The notes: generated by a model from the letters alone, not told the origin. Positions 45,570 through 55,663 are shown, counted from the stretch's first letter. The stretch: DNA of 64,000 nt from Cyclobacteriaceae bacterium (GCA_019638355.1 JAHBTY010000001.1:1054001-1118000); one strand, 5' to 3'. A program made the numbers and translations.

Positions 45570-46210
45570 TGGCCCGCACCGCATTAGTAGCAGGAGCAAC
45601 CGGTTTAATTGGTAACCAATTAGTACAGTTGTTGCTGGCTGATGATACTTACCAAAAAATTATAGCACTTAGTCGTAAGCCGTTGGCTATTACCCATCCG
45701 AAGCTAGAAAATGTTTTACTGAATGTGGATGAGTGGACAAAGCTCAACAGCTTAAGGGCCGATGACGTATTTTGCTGCCTGGGCACCACCATCAAACAAG
45801 CAAAAACCAGGGAAGCATTCCGCAAAGTAGATTATGAATACCCACTTGAAGTAGCGAAGGCACTTAAACAAAATGGGGCCCAGAAATTTTTGCTGGTATC
45901 TGCGCTGGGCGCGGATAAGAATTCACGCATTTTTTATAATCAGGTAAAAGGTGAAGTAGAGGCAGCAATTATAGAATTGAACTACCACGCTACATATGTC
46001 TTCAGGCCTTCGTTGCTGTTGGGTGATCGGAAGGAACAACGCAGTGGTGAAGATGCAGCCAAAGTATTCTATAAAATTTTCGGAGCACTCATTCCGCAAA
46101 AGTATAAAGGCATTGATGCACTAAAAGTAGCGCGTGCCATGTTAGCCGAAGCTAAGTCTGGAAATGCTGGATTACACGTTTATGAATCGGCTGCTTTACA
46201 ACAGTATTAA
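45569..46210 (+). CDS. NAD(P)H-binding oxidoreductase, HTATIP2-like
   Basis: A 213-residue Rossmann-fold protein. VAGATGLIGNQLVQLLL (7-23) binds the dinucleotide, DDVFCCLGTT and FLLVSALGAD are typical of the atypical-SDR group including HTATIP2/TIP30, and FYNQVKGEVE contains the Tyr/Lys pair. Substrate unknown. The next gene starts inside its last 29 bases. Confidence 0.82.
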   Translation: MARTALVAGATGLIGNQLVQLLLADDTYQKIIALSRKPLAITHPKLENVLLNVDEWTKLNSLRADDVFCCLGTTIKQAKTREAFRKVDYEYPLEVAKALKQNGAQKFLLVSALGADKNSRIFYNQVKGEVEAAIIELNYHATYVFRPSLLLGDRKEQRSGEDAAKVFYKIFGALIPQKYKGIDALKVARAMLAEAKSGNAGLHVYESAALQQY

Positions 46211-47387
46211 GATCGGATTTGTTTTTAGCGCAGTATTCAGTGCTGTTGCAAGTGCGCAAATCAATAAAATTTCGGGTACCATTACCGATGCCGATTCGGA
46301 CGAACCCATTCCTTTTGCGAATGTATTTTTTGCCAGTACCAGTATTGGCATCAGCAGCGATATGGAAGGAAAGTTTGTGCTGCAGAATTTTCCAAATGGC
46401 AAGTATGATTTTACGGTTGCTTATGTTGGTTATGAACCGTTTCAGCAAGCTTTTGAGTTTAATGGCTCAGAATACAGGCTAACAATAAAACTCAAAACCA
46501 ATGAGGTTAAATTAAACGAAGTAATAATAAAGGCAGATACAACAGGCTGGGCACAGAACTTTGCCATCTTCAAACGAAATTTTTTAGGGGAAACAGCAAA
46601 TGCATCTAATTGCACTATCCTGAATCCGCGCGATATTCATCTTTATTTTGATAAACAAGATGGCATACTAGTGGCGCATGCCCGAAAGCCCATTGTAATA
46701 GAAAACAAAGCGTTGGGTTACACCATTCAATGGTATATGCAAAAATTTGAATTGAACTACCGCAATGGCAGATTAGAAGTATTTGGTATTCCATTATTTC
46801 AACAACTCGATCCGAAAAACGAGCGGCAATTGAAACAATGGACCCAGGAGCGGGAGCGTGCTTACCGTGGTTCTATCACCCATTTTATGCGTACACTTTT
46901 GCGCAAAAATTGGTTAGACGAAGGATTTGAAGTGCGTTTGGTAAATCTGGTTCCTAATCCTGAACGCCCATCAAAAGAATTTCTGGATAAAAAACTGACT
47001 GCACTGAAAGCAGATATAACTTCTTCGGGCGATAGTTTGAAATATTATTCGCGCCTGGCAGCCAAGCCTGAGCTGATTGAAGAAGTTTCGCGTGCGTTGG
47101 CCGGTGCAGAGCAGATCATAAACGATCAAACACAAACTATGTTAAAACGAACACTTGCCGTACGTTATAAAAATGAGAAGGAAGAGCCGGCCTATCCGCC
47201 AACAGTAGGCCGCACTACACGAAAAGTTCAAGACTCAGTTCTTCGTATTTTTGATGAAATGAAAATTTATTCGAATGGATATTACGAACCGGTTCAAAAT
47301 CTTTTTGTAGAAATGTATTGGGGCTGGTCTGAAAAAATCAGCGATATGTTGCCGTTAGATTATTCACCAGGAGTATCATTAAAATGA
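46182..47387 (+). CDS. Carboxypeptidase-regulatory-like domain exported protein
   Basis: A 401-residue protein with a signal peptide (IGFVFSAVFSAVASA) followed by ISGTITDADSDEPIPFANVFFASTSIGISSDMEGKF, a CarboxypepD_reg-like beta-sandwich common at the N-terminus of Bacteroidota outer-membrane proteins. The rest is a mixed, charged domain without a TonB-dependent barrel, so it is not a SusC. ATG 46182 is preferred over the start at 46164 because it begins the signal peptide. It overlaps both neighbours, and dtd begins within its stop (ATGA). Confidence 0.8.
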   Translation: MNRLLYNSIKIGFVFSAVFSAVASAQINKISGTITDADSDEPIPFANVFFASTSIGISSDMEGKFVLQNFPNGKYDFTVAYVGYEPFQQAFEFNGSEYRLTIKLKTNEVKLNEVIIKADTTGWAQNFAIFKRNFLGETANASNCTILNPRDIHLYFDKQDGILVAHARKPIVIENKALGYTIQWYMQKFELNYRNGRLEVFGIPLFQQLDPKNERQLKQWTQERERAYRGSITHFMRTLLRKNWLDEGFEVRLVNLVPNPERPSKEFLDKKLTALKADITSSGDSLKYYSRLAAKPELIEEVSRALAGAEQIINDQTQTMLKRTLAVRYKNEKEEPAYPPTVGRTTRKVQDSVLRIFDEMKIYSNGYYEPVQNLFVEMYWGWSEKISDMLPLDYSPGVSLK

Positions 47388-47836
47388 TTGCAGTTATACA
47401 ACGAGTTACGCGCGCTTCTGTAACCATCCATCAACAGCTTAAAGCAACCATAGGTTTGGGCATGTTGATATTGGTTGGAATTGAAGATGCCGATACGCAG
47501 GATGATATTGACTGGCTGGCAGCCAAACTTGTTAACCTTCGTATTTTTAATGATAGCGAAGGTGTAATGAATGTAGGTGTAAAAGATGCCGGAGGCGATA
47601 TCATAATCGTGAGCCAGTTTACACTACACGCCAGTACTAAAAAGGGGAATCGCCCCAGCTACATCAAAGCAGCAAAACCAGAGGTGGCAATTCCGCTATA
47701 CCAAAAGTTTATCGAGGCTGTTCAATTGATGCTAGGCAAGCCGGTTCAAACCGGTGAGTTTGGTGCCGATATGAAAGTTGAGTTGGTAAATGATGGACCC
47801 GTAACCATACTGATAGATACTAAGAATAAATTCTAA
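47384..47836 (+). CDS. dtd: D-aminoacyl-tRNA deacylase
   Basis: A 150-residue proofreading enzyme removing D-amino acids from tRNA. MIAVIQRVTRASVTI, VSQFTLHASTKKGNRPSYIKAAKPE (the SQFTL and N-R-P active-site motifs) and the final VELVNDGPVTILID are all present. Length is standard. It closes a run of four overlapping genes. Confidence 0.95.
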   Translation: MIAVIQRVTRASVTIHQQLKATIGLGMLILVGIEDADTQDDIDWLAAKLVNLRIFNDSEGVMNVGVKDAGGDIIIVSQFTLHASTKKGNRPSYIKAAKPEVAIPLYQKFIEAVQLMLGKPVQTGEFGADMKVELVNDGPVTILIDTKNKF

Positions 47837-47882
47837 AGTGATACCTGTTTAGTAAACTTTCAATTTTGAGATTTTACTATTG

Positions 47883-48836
47883 CTAAATAATGGCAATCCC
47901 TACCATTATCAAGTTCAAAATACCATATACCCATATCACAAGGCGGGCGCCTACCTGGTTTACCTGAACGGCTTTGTCTTTTTTTCCATTATCATAATAC
48001 CGTAAGGCTAAGGCCGAAACTACCAATGTTCCAAAAATTCCTAGGAAGGTAAGTGTGTGTAACGTATCTACCAATGTAAAGGCCGAAGTTTCGGGCAATA
48101 TGGAATCGATAATATATTTATTACCCACAGTAGCAAACAAACCACCTACCGGCAAGCCAAAGCGTGGCTCAAGCTCTTGTACCTGAATGGTGAAACTGAT
48201 AACGGAAATCAAAAACGCAATGTACATGCCAATAAAAATTTTCAGAAACAATCCCCATGCATTGCGTTCAATATCCAGCTCAATGGCAAACGCTGAAAAA
48301 TTTTGATAGTCGCGATGGGGGCGTGGATCTCCAAACCCGGTTTCATAATCATTCAACACCGATGAAACCTTAAAGTTGGTTATATCCCAGCCATCCAATG
48401 CCTCGGCTTTATCATAGGTGCTGCCTTTTACATCGGGTTTAAATACCAGGTTATTAATATCAAACAATGCATTTTCTATTTGGACGCGCAAATGTTGTTT
48501 ATCAAATGGAAAATCTGTTACCTGCCAGCTTTCTTTCATAGTGGCTTTCATTTTCATGATGGCCCAGGTTTTTCCATTAATGCTATCTAAAATAATTTCA
48601 GGTGCATCAATCGATTTGGCATTGGGAATATCCAACTGCGTAGAAAAGTCAAAATCGGGGTTATCGTATAAAAACCACAACCAAAAACGCATGGTATATT
48701 CCTTATCACGAAAATTAATATCGTGCACGCTAATCACATACGAACCTACTGTAACCGAATCGGGTTGGGCTTGTGCTTTTGTAAAGATGAAAGAAGATAA
48801 CAGAATAAAAACTGAGCGGGCAATGCGGAACTTCAT
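47883..48836 (-). CDS. Pentameric ligand-gated ion channel homologue
   Basis: A 317-residue membrane protein. After a signal peptide (ending TKAQA) comes an extracellular beta-sandwich with TDFPFDKQHLRVQIEN (FPFDKQ at 109-114), the bacterial form of the Cys-loop without cysteines. Helix M1 is about 195-216, the pore helix M2 about 228-247 (PRFGLPVGGLFATVGNKYII), the M2-M3 loop has LPETSAFTLVD as in GLIC-type channels, M3 about 254-279 and M4 298-317. These features place it in the pLGIC family. Ligand and ion are unknown. ATG 48836 is chosen for its signal peptide. Confidence 0.85.
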   Translation of the reverse strand: MKFRIARSVFILLSSFIFTKAQAQPDSVTVGSYVISVHDINFRDKEYTMRFWLWFLYDNPDFDFSTQLDIPNAKSIDAPEIILDSINGKTWAIMKMKATMKESWQVTDFPFDKQHLRVQIENALFDINNLVFKPDVKGSTYDKAEALDGWDITNFKVSSVLNDYETGFGDPRPHRDYQNFSAFAIELDIERNAWGLFLKIFIGMYIAFLISVISFTIQVQELEPRFGLPVGGLFATVGNKYIIDSILPETSAFTLVDTLHTLTFLGIFGTLVVSALALRYYDNGKKDKAVQVNQVGARLVIWVYGILNLIMVGIAII

Positions 48837-48892
48837 ACAACCTGGATAGGTAAACGAATGTAGGCAAAAAATCAGTGCGAAATAAAAATGTA

Positions 48893-48934
48893 CTAAAAAC
48901 AACAGGCAATCCTGCCTGTGGGATTGCCTGTTGC
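48893..48934 (-). terminator. Terminator of the S9 peptidase gene
   Basis: A 13-bp perfect stem (48900-48912 with 48921-48933) around an 8-base loop; on the minus strand it is followed by TTTTTAG. It lies 26 bases after the peptidase stop and before the channel gene. Confidence 0.85.
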
Positions 48935-48959
48935 TGCCGGGTACTGCCTGATAAAAAAA

Positions 48960-51386
48960 TCAATACTTCATGTTCACTTTGGTATCCTTTGGTTTTTCGG
49001 TAGGATTCTTTACGTACGTTTCTAACCAGGTGTCCATTTCCCAAAGGGTGTGCATAATACTTTCCTTTGCGGCATAGCCATGACTTTCGTAGGGTAACAC
49101 AACATAGCGGGCCGTACCACCATGACCTTTGATGGCATTGTAAAAGCGTTCGGTTTGAATGGGGAATGTACCCGAGTTGTTATCAGCCTCACCGTGTATA
49201 AACAAAATGGGTTCTTTCAATTTATCGGCATACGAGAAGGGCGACATTTGGTAATATACTTCGGGCGCCTGCCAGTAGGTGCGTTCTTCGGCCTGAAAAC
49301 CGAATGGCGTTAATGTGCGGTTATAGGCACCACTACGCGCAATACCGGCTTTAAAAATATCGGAATGTGCGAGCAGGTTGGCAGTCATAAACGCACCGTA
49401 CGAATGCCCGCCAACACCTACCCGGTTTGGATCAAGCACACCCAATGATGCTCCGTAGTCCACTACGGCTTTGGCACTGGCCACCAGTTGCGGAATGTAG
49501 GTGTCATTTGGTTCGGTAGTGCCTTCGCCCACAATGGGCATCGAGGCATTATCAAACACAGCATACCCACGCATAACCCAATAAAGTGGGCCACCCCAAC
49601 TTAAACGTGTAAATGTGTGTGGTGAACCTTTTACCTGGCCGGCAGCATCAGCCGATTTAAACTCGCGCGGATAAGCCCACACAAATCCCGGTAACGGTCC
49701 ATCTTCTTTTTTATAGCCCGGAGGTAAGTACAAATCGGCTGTAAGTTCAACACCATCGGCACGTTTGTATTTTAAAACCTGTTTGGTAACATCTTTAAGT
49801 TGTGGATACGGGTGCGGGAAGGAAGTTACCGGACTTAGTTTGGTTGAACCTATTGTGCGCACATAATAATTAGGGTTTTCGGTATTGGATTCGCGCGAAG
49901 TAACAAAGGTTCCTTTCTTTGAATCTAAAAATGTTATGAATGTTTCGTAGTATGGTGCAGCACATTGCCAAAGTCTTGTTTTTTTTCCGGTGGTCAAATC
50001 CATCTTATCCAGAAATGGTAAATCACCGGCAGGTGATGCACCTGCGCCTGTTAGGAATACGGTGTTGTTGGTAATGGACATGATGTTACGGCCATATTGA
50101 TTAGGCGTTGTGATAACACTACCCGGATCGTTGTAGCCATCTTCGTAATTACGATCAAATACAGTTTTCTTAACACCGGTTGTTGGGTTAACCTGATACA
50201 CACGTTCTTTGCGATCGCTGGTCCACCGCTCATATACCCACGCTACATTATCATTACCCCAACTAATCCGCGAAAAGCGTAAGGGCAAACTGATTAATTC
50301 TTTTGCGCTGCCACTGAAAGGATAATCCCAGGTATAAACTTTATCGCGTAGGTCAGCTTTGGCTTTAGGATCGCCTCCATCTTGTGCATGTACCCAAACT
50401 AATGTGGCTGGTTTATCGGTCCGCCAATTATGCGCGCGAGGTTCACGTTGAGTAGCGTTAAACCCGGTGGGGATATAATCGAGCAATGGGATTTTAGCAA
50501 TTTCTTTAACCAGTTTGCCATCCAGATCAACTACGCTAACAGTAGTAGGAAATAAGTATGCTGGTACCAGGTAAGAATAAGGCTTCTGAATAATTTCAGT
50601 CAGTATTAGTTTGCCATCGGGCGATGGATTAAAACCGGAATGAATAGCTTTTGTGCTCAGCGTTTTTTCCGTGCCGTTAATACTTTTCAGAATAAGATCA
50701 GATTGAGCATAATAATCAAAGGCGGCTTCATCGTGTGGATTTTTTAATAAGTCCTGATAGGTGCGCGAAGGTGCTTTCTTACCCAGGTTTTCTTCTACAA
50801 TTGGTCCGGATGGCACACGCGACTTTTCGGCCAGTGGTTTAATGTTTTCCGGCACTGCAGCAAAAAGTATTTGCTGCGAATCGGAAAGCCAGGTATAGCC
50901 ACCCATTACGTTATTGATTTTACGCTCTGTTAGTTTTGCTGCGGTTAGTGTAATCACATCAACCAACCAAAGTTCAATCTTATCGGCATTATTTTGCAGG
51001 AAGGCAATCTTCTTGCTGTCGGGCGCAAACGAAATGTTACTGGCCAGCAGCGGATCGGGTAAGTTTTTAATGATGAGTTCTTCGCCATCATTAAGTCGTT
51101 TAATTTTTAAACCAACGGTGTAGTTGCTGCGGCTGGGGCCGAAGTTTTGAGGATTAATTCGCAACCCACCAATGCGCAGCTCTGGCCGCGAAAGTTGTTC
51201 TATGGTTGGAAAGTCAGACCGATCCAGCAATAACATCCACTGCTTATCGGGCGAAAATGAAACAAACGGAGTAAGCGGTGCTTCCAGCAGTTTTGCAATG
51301 GCTTCGGGCGGACGTTGATAACCGATGTTTTCCTGTGCAAATGTGCTGCAGGCAACTAAAAAGGCCAGATAAAGTATTTTTTTCAT
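48960..51386 (-). CDS. S9 family peptidase (glutamyl-endopeptidase-like, S9D)
   Basis: An 808-residue exported serine peptidase. The signal segment MKKILYLAFLVACSTFAQ may be cleaved as a lipoprotein (LVAC) or after TFA. A beta-propeller of about 500 residues precedes an alpha/beta-hydrolase domain with GGHSYGAFM (Ser about 662), HGEADNNSGTFP (Asp about 735) and ESHGY (His about 769). The RSGAYNRTLTPFGFQ and DNNSGTFPIQTERF blocks are those of the S9D glutamyl endopeptidase branch. It probably degrades peptides in the periplasm or at the surface. Confidence 0.9.
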   Translation of the reverse strand: MKKILYLAFLVACSTFAQENIGYQRPPEAIAKLLEAPLTPFVSFSPDKQWMLLLDRSDFPTIEQLSRPELRIGGLRINPQNFGPSRSNYTVGLKIKRLNDGEELIIKNLPDPLLASNISFAPDSKKIAFLQNNADKIELWLVDVITLTAAKLTERKINNVMGGYTWLSDSQQILFAAVPENIKPLAEKSRVPSGPIVEENLGKKAPSRTYQDLLKNPHDEAAFDYYAQSDLILKSINGTEKTLSTKAIHSGFNPSPDGKLILTEIIQKPYSYLVPAYLFPTTVSVVDLDGKLVKEIAKIPLLDYIPTGFNATQREPRAHNWRTDKPATLVWVHAQDGGDPKAKADLRDKVYTWDYPFSGSAKELISLPLRFSRISWGNDNVAWVYERWTSDRKERVYQVNPTTGVKKTVFDRNYEDGYNDPGSVITTPNQYGRNIMSITNNTVFLTGAGASPAGDLPFLDKMDLTTGKKTRLWQCAAPYYETFITFLDSKKGTFVTSRESNTENPNYYVRTIGSTKLSPVTSFPHPYPQLKDVTKQVLKYKRADGVELTADLYLPPGYKKEDGPLPGFVWAYPREFKSADAAGQVKGSPHTFTRLSWGGPLYWVMRGYAVFDNASMPIVGEGTTEPNDTYIPQLVASAKAVVDYGASLGVLDPNRVGVGGHSYGAFMTANLLAHSDIFKAGIARSGAYNRTLTPFGFQAEERTYWQAPEVYYQMSPFSYADKLKEPILFIHGEADNNSGTFPIQTERFYNAIKGHGGTARYVVLPYESHGYAAKESIMHTLWEMDTWLETYVKNPTEKPKDTKVNMKY

Positions 51387-51539
51387 ATTCAGATTGATTA
51401 CGAGTATAAGTTGGAAAGTTAATCTACGTTGCTGTTCAATAATTTATATTTTCCGTTAAGGCACTAATTTTAGATTTAACTGGCCGGATAAGCGAAAAAA
51501 CTTGGTAATTTTCGGAGTAAAACGAAGCTCAATTTACCG

Positions 51540-51983
51540 ATGACCGATCTATTGCTACTTACCCACTCCACGTTACGCTATTTTATTCTGGTGTTTTTGT
51601 TGATTTTGTTGTTCCGATCCTTTCAAGGCTGGCAACAGAAAAGTGAGTTTACGGCTACCGATAATAAAGTTAGTCTTTGGTTATTTATTCTTACACACTC
51701 GCAATTGCTGATTGGCTTGATACTTTACTTCATCAGCCCGCTGGTAATTTTTGATAGTGCCTCTATGAAAAATTCTGTGGCGCGTTATTGGCTGGTAGAG
51801 CACATCAGCATGATGTTGATTGCTGTAGTATTGATTACGTTGGCCCGCACTACTTCCAAAAAGATGACTGATGCAGTGGCTAAACACAAACGACTATTCA
51901 TCTTTAATCTGATAGCACTAATTATTATTATCGGTGCCATAGCTATGAGTGGCCGTGGCTTTTTCAGCTTTCCGGAGATTTAG
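51540..51983 (+). CDS. Four-helix membrane protein of unknown function
   Basis: A 147-residue protein with four membrane helices (about 14-30, 47-68, 88-106 and 122-140). Conserved-looking histidines near helix ends (HSTLRY, THSQLLIGL, VEHISMM) recall small cytochrome-b-like proteins often annotated in Bacteroidota, but no heme binding is demonstrated. It lies 49 bases before the OmpA/PD40 gene on the same strand. Confidence 0.65.
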   Translation: MTDLLLLTHSTLRYFILVFLLILLFRSFQGWQQKSEFTATDNKVSLWLFILTHSQLLIGLILYFISPLVIFDSASMKNSVARYWLVEHISMMLIAVVLITLARTTSKKMTDAVAKHKRLFIFNLIALIIIIGAIAMSGRGFFSFPEI

Positions 51984-52031
51984 TAAACGGTAATTCTTAA
52001 TTTGAAACTTATAATTCGTAATAGTTAAAAC

Positions 52032-53789
52032 ATGAAATATTCATTTGTCCTTATTGTTTGGTTGGCTTCCGTTTCAGTATGGGCTCAGGAGATTAGTCCG
52101 CGGTATGAACTGGTAAAGATGAATGATAAAATCAACACCCTTTATCATCAGGTATCACCGGTTATTTCAATTGATGGAACGAAGCTCTATTATTTTGTTA
52201 GCAACCATCCGCAAAATACGTTCGGTAAAGAAAACAGCCAGGATATCTGGGTGTCCACGCTGGATGATAAAGGGGAATGGTCGGAAGGAAAACGATTAGG
52301 CCCCCCTTTGAATCAAAATCGCTATAACCAGGTGTTTAATGTGTTGCAAGATGGTTCCTTATTTGTGCGTGGTGGGCGAGCCAAAAACTCCAAAGGCTTT
52401 TCAATTGTAAATACAGGGGGCGGCTGGACAGAATTATCGGTACCTGGTTTTGAAGCAATGGACAAAGGGGTTTTTAATGGTGCCACTATTTCTGCCGATG
52501 GTCAACACCTGATTATTTACATGAGCGAAAAGCAAGGCGATAAGTTTAGCGATTTGTATATCTCCAATCAGGCCAATGGCCAATGGAGTAAGCCTGTGAA
52601 ACTAAAAATCAGCTCGCCAGCCGATGAATACAGTCCGTTTCTCGCACCCGATCAAAAGACGTTGTATTTTTCCAGCGACAGGTTTTCAAAAGATAAAGTA
52701 GGTGGAACCGATATTTACAAGACAACCCGCTTGGACGATAGCTGGCAAAACTGGAGCGAACCTGTAAACCTGGGTAAAAATGTGAACACACCCGTAGCGG
52801 ATGCATATTTTTCAATTGATACACACGGAAACATTTTTACAGCACGCACAGGTGCCCGCATTGATGGTGGTAATTTTGATTTGTTTATTCTGAAACCCCG
52901 CAACTTCAAGATTCTACTTACCGGCACTACCTACAATCAAAAAACAAATCTTACAGTACAATCGCTGGTAGATGTTAAAATGAAAGATCAACAACCCGTT
53001 CATTTAAGAACCACACCCAACGGAATTTTTGAGACACGCGTTCCGGAAATAGATACTTATACATTAGATGTAGCCGCCACAGGCTTTATGCCGTTTACGC
53101 AAAGCTATAAGGTGCCACGCATCAACAGCGATACCACTATTCACGTGGATGTGTACCTTACTCCGCTAAGCAAACAATTGATATTGGCAGGCGATCTGAT
53201 TGATAAGAAGACGGATCAGAAAATTAATGTGGGCAAGGTGGATATTGTATATAAACCCGATCGTTCGGTTAAATACAACCTGCCCGTAACAACGGGCAAA
53301 TATCAGCAAAACATTGCCGGCCTGGGTTGGTATTTGTTTACAGCTTCAGCAGAAGGTTATTTGAATACAACCGATAGTGTACAGGTTGAAAGCGCAGAAA
53401 TTACACCTGTTGTAAAAAATCTTTTTCTGGCCCCCATTGAAGTTGGATTAACGGTTCGGTTAAAAAATATCTACTTTGATTATGATAAGACTACCCTTAA
53501 ATCCGAATCGTATGTCGAGTTAAATAAAGTGGTTGACTTTCTGAAACAGAACCCAACGGTATCAATTGAAATTTCGGGCCATACCGATAGCCGTGGCTCC
53601 GATACCTACAACCTGAATTTATCGCAAGGTCGTTCGCAAGCGGTGGTTGATTACCTGATTAACCAGGGAATTGATTCTTACAGGTTAGAGGCACATGGCT
53701 ATGGCGAATCGAAACCAATTGACACCAACAATACCGAGGCTGGGATGGCTAACAACAGAAGGGTAGAGTTTACCGTGTTGAAGATTTAG
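52032..53789 (+). CDS. OmpA family protein with PD40 propeller
   Basis: A 585-residue exported protein. A signal peptide (MKYSFVLIVWLASVSVWA) is followed by PD40 propeller strands (ISIDGTKLYYFVSNHP, LAPDQKTLYFSSDRF), two Ig/CRD-like domains (about 295-465) and a C-terminal OmpA domain (ISGHTDSRGSDTYNLNLSQGRSQAV, NRRVEFTVLKI). It is shorter than the PorE-like protein at 34052, lacking the TPR region. It probably links the outer membrane to peptidoglycan; the role is otherwise unknown. Confidence 0.85.
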   Translation: MKYSFVLIVWLASVSVWAQEISPRYELVKMNDKINTLYHQVSPVISIDGTKLYYFVSNHPQNTFGKENSQDIWVSTLDDKGEWSEGKRLGPPLNQNRYNQVFNVLQDGSLFVRGGRAKNSKGFSIVNTGGGWTELSVPGFEAMDKGVFNGATISADGQHLIIYMSEKQGDKFSDLYISNQANGQWSKPVKLKISSPADEYSPFLAPDQKTLYFSSDRFSKDKVGGTDIYKTTRLDDSWQNWSEPVNLGKNVNTPVADAYFSIDTHGNIFTARTGARIDGGNFDLFILKPRNFKILLTGTTYNQKTNLTVQSLVDVKMKDQQPVHLRTTPNGIFETRVPEIDTYTLDVAATGFMPFTQSYKVPRINSDTTIHVDVYLTPLSKQLILAGDLIDKKTDQKINVGKVDIVYKPDRSVKYNLPVTTGKYQQNIAGLGWYLFTASAEGYLNTTDSVQVESAEITPVVKNLFLAPIEVGLTVRLKNIYFDYDKTTLKSESYVELNKVVDFLKQNPTVSIEISGHTDSRGSDTYNLNLSQGRSQAVVDYLINQGIDSYRLEAHGYGESKPIDTNNTEAGMANNRRVEFTVLKI

Positions 53790-53865
53790 TATTATTGAGT
53801 CATGATTTAAAATTCAAAATCAGGATCAAACTAATCCGGAATCTTAAATCTTGGATGGCTCTACT

Positions 53866-54255
53866 TTATTCAATTGATTCAAACTCCCGCTTACAAGCCT
53901 GGCACCGATATACTTTCTTAACGGGTAGAAACAAACCCATCAGAATTTCAGAGATCACGTAAGCAATAATACTTTTGCGACTGGGCTCATATACAATATT
54001 CATTGATCGGCACACCGGGCATGTACGCTCAATAGCAATCTCATCTTTTAAAATTTCTTTTACCTGCGCCTTGTCCTTCTCAAAAATATGGAGCCGAATG
54101 CCGGGAAACACTTCGTTGCGGATGGGGTAGAGGCCAACAAAGTTTTCATCCGTTAAAAAGCAAGGAATACCAAATGCATCCAACTTGGTTTTTGCCAGAT
54201 TGGCTGCCACTACGGTGTCATAAGCATCAAACACAATTATTTTGTCCTCATCCAT
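53866..54255 (-). CDS. DUF2007 domain protein with C-terminal zinc ribbon
   Basis: A 129-residue protein. The N-terminal IIVFDAYDTVVAANLAKTKLDAFGIPCFLTDENF is a DUF2007 fold, related to PII-like signal proteins. The C-terminal half carries CPVC and CQAC pairs about 35 residues apart, a zinc ribbon, separated by a hydrophobic stretch (SIIAYVISEILMGLFLPV) that could touch the membrane. Function unknown. amtB begins elsewhere on the same strand, upstream, and could be linked only loosely. Confidence 0.75.
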   Translation of the reverse strand: MDEDKIIVFDAYDTVVAANLAKTKLDAFGIPCFLTDENFVGLYPIRNEVFPGIRLHIFEKDKAQVKEILKDEIAIERTCPVCRSMNIVYEPSRKSIIAYVISEILMGLFLPVKKVYRCQACKREFESIE

Positions 54256-54355
54256 ACCGAAAGGTACAGTTTATAATTGTTGAAAGTTGCAGTACATACA
54301 AACTGCGTATTTACCACCTACCGTGTAGCACAACAAGTTGTCTGCGGTTCTGATT

Positions 54356-55663
54356 TTATTTGGTAGAAAGCCTCATGGTTTCGGAGTGCTGACTCAGGTC
54401 AAGCCCCAATTGTTCATCCTCAGGCGAAACGCGCAGGCGCGTAATCATACCGGTAATCTTAAAAATGATGTACGAGCCGCCAAACGTAAATACGCCAACA
54501 ATTACTAACGCAAGCAAATGGTATTTAATGGTTTCGGTATTGCCACTCATCAATCCAACATCGTTGGCAAACACGGCTGTTAAGATCATGCCCACAATCC
54601 CGCCAAGGCCGTGGCACGGAAATACATCCAAAGTATCATCCAACGAAGTTTTGTTTTTATAATACACAGCCATGTTGCTGATAATAGCTGCTACAAAGCC
54701 AATGAAAATACTTTGGCCTAAGTTTACAAAACCTGCTGCCGGTGTAATGGCCACCAGTCCAACCACTGCGCCAATACACGCCCCCATGGCTGAAATTTTT
54801 CGGCCCACCAAGGCATCAAACATCACCCAGGTAATCATAGCCGAAGCCGAAGCCATATTGGTTGTTGCAAATGCCTGCACCGCCAACCCATTTGCAGCTA
54901 ATGCCGAACCGGCATTAAAACCAAACCATCCGAACCAAAGCATGCCCGTGCCAAGAATGATGAACGGAATATTGGCTGGTTGATGTTGTTTTTCTTCGCG
55001 CTTGCCCAACACGTACGCTCCTGCTAATGCAGCAAACCCGGCCGACATGTGTACCACGGTGCCGCCTGCGAAATCGAGTACACCCCATACGCGCAAAAAG
55101 CCTTCGGGGTGCCAGGTCCAGTGTGCCAGCGGACAATAAATCAGCAATGAGAATAAACACATGAAGATAAGGTATGAAGTAAACTTTACGCGTTCAGCAA
55201 AGCTACCGGTAATCAATGCCGGGGTAATGATGGCAAACTTTAATTGAAACAGTGCGAACAATAAAAACGGAAACGTAGGCGCCAGGGCCGGGTGTGGATT
55301 AAGCCCTACATTTTTAAAGGCAAAGAAAGTGGTTGGATTACCAATAATACCGCCTATGCTATCGCCAAAAGCAAGACTAAACCCAACCAGGTACCAGAGC
55401 AAACTAATCACACCCAGTGCAATAAAACTCTGTAACATGGTAGAGATAACATTTTTGAAGCTTACCATTCCGCCATAAAAAAATGAAAGACCGGGCGTCA
55501 TAAATAACACAAAGGCAGTAGCTACAATCATCCAGGCTGTATCCGATTTATCGATGGTATCGGCCTGATCGCTAACAGGGTTGCCGGCCTGAAATAGTAC
55601 CAACAGTTGCAATACGGTAAGGATAGTAAAGATGACAATCCAACGGGTTTTGGGTTTACTCAT
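54356..55663 (-). CDS. amtB: Ammonium transporter
   Basis: A 435-residue Amt/Mep/Rh channel with about eleven helices. FVLFMTPGLSFFYGGMV is the first signature, LIYCPLAHWTWHPEG supplies one pore His region, DFAGGTVVHMSAGFAALAGAYVLG the Amt core, and DVFPCHGLGGIVGMIL the second pore His. It moves ammonium across the inner membrane. No glnK/PII gene is adjacent, unlike in many bacteria. An 18-bp near-palindrome lies 35 bases upstream of the start. Confidence 0.94.
   Translation of the reverse strand: MSKPKTRWIVIFTILTVLQLLVLFQAGNPVSDQADTIDKSDTAWMIVATAFVLFMTPGLSFFYGGMVSFKNVISTMLQSFIALGVISLLWYLVGFSLAFGDSIGGIIGNPTTFFAFKNVGLNPHPALAPTFPFLLFALFQLKFAIITPALITGSFAERVKFTSYLIFMCLFSLLIYCPLAHWTWHPEGFLRVWGVLDFAGGTVVHMSAGFAALAGAYVLGKREEKQHQPANIPFIILGTGMLWFGWFGFNAGSALAANGLAVQAFATTNMASASAMITWVMFDALVGRKISAMGACIGAVVGLVAITPAAGFVNLGQSIFIGFVAAIISNMAVYYKNKTSLDDTLDVFPCHGLGGIVGMILTAVFANDVGLMSGNTETIKYHLLALVIVGVFTFGGSYIIFKITGMITRLRVSPEDEQLGLDLSQHSETMRLSTK

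Noticed and set aside
48730-49044. 104-residue minus-strand frame between the channel and S9 peptidase genes
   Set aside because: It spans the terminator hairpin and overlaps both supported genes in another frame, with no family features.
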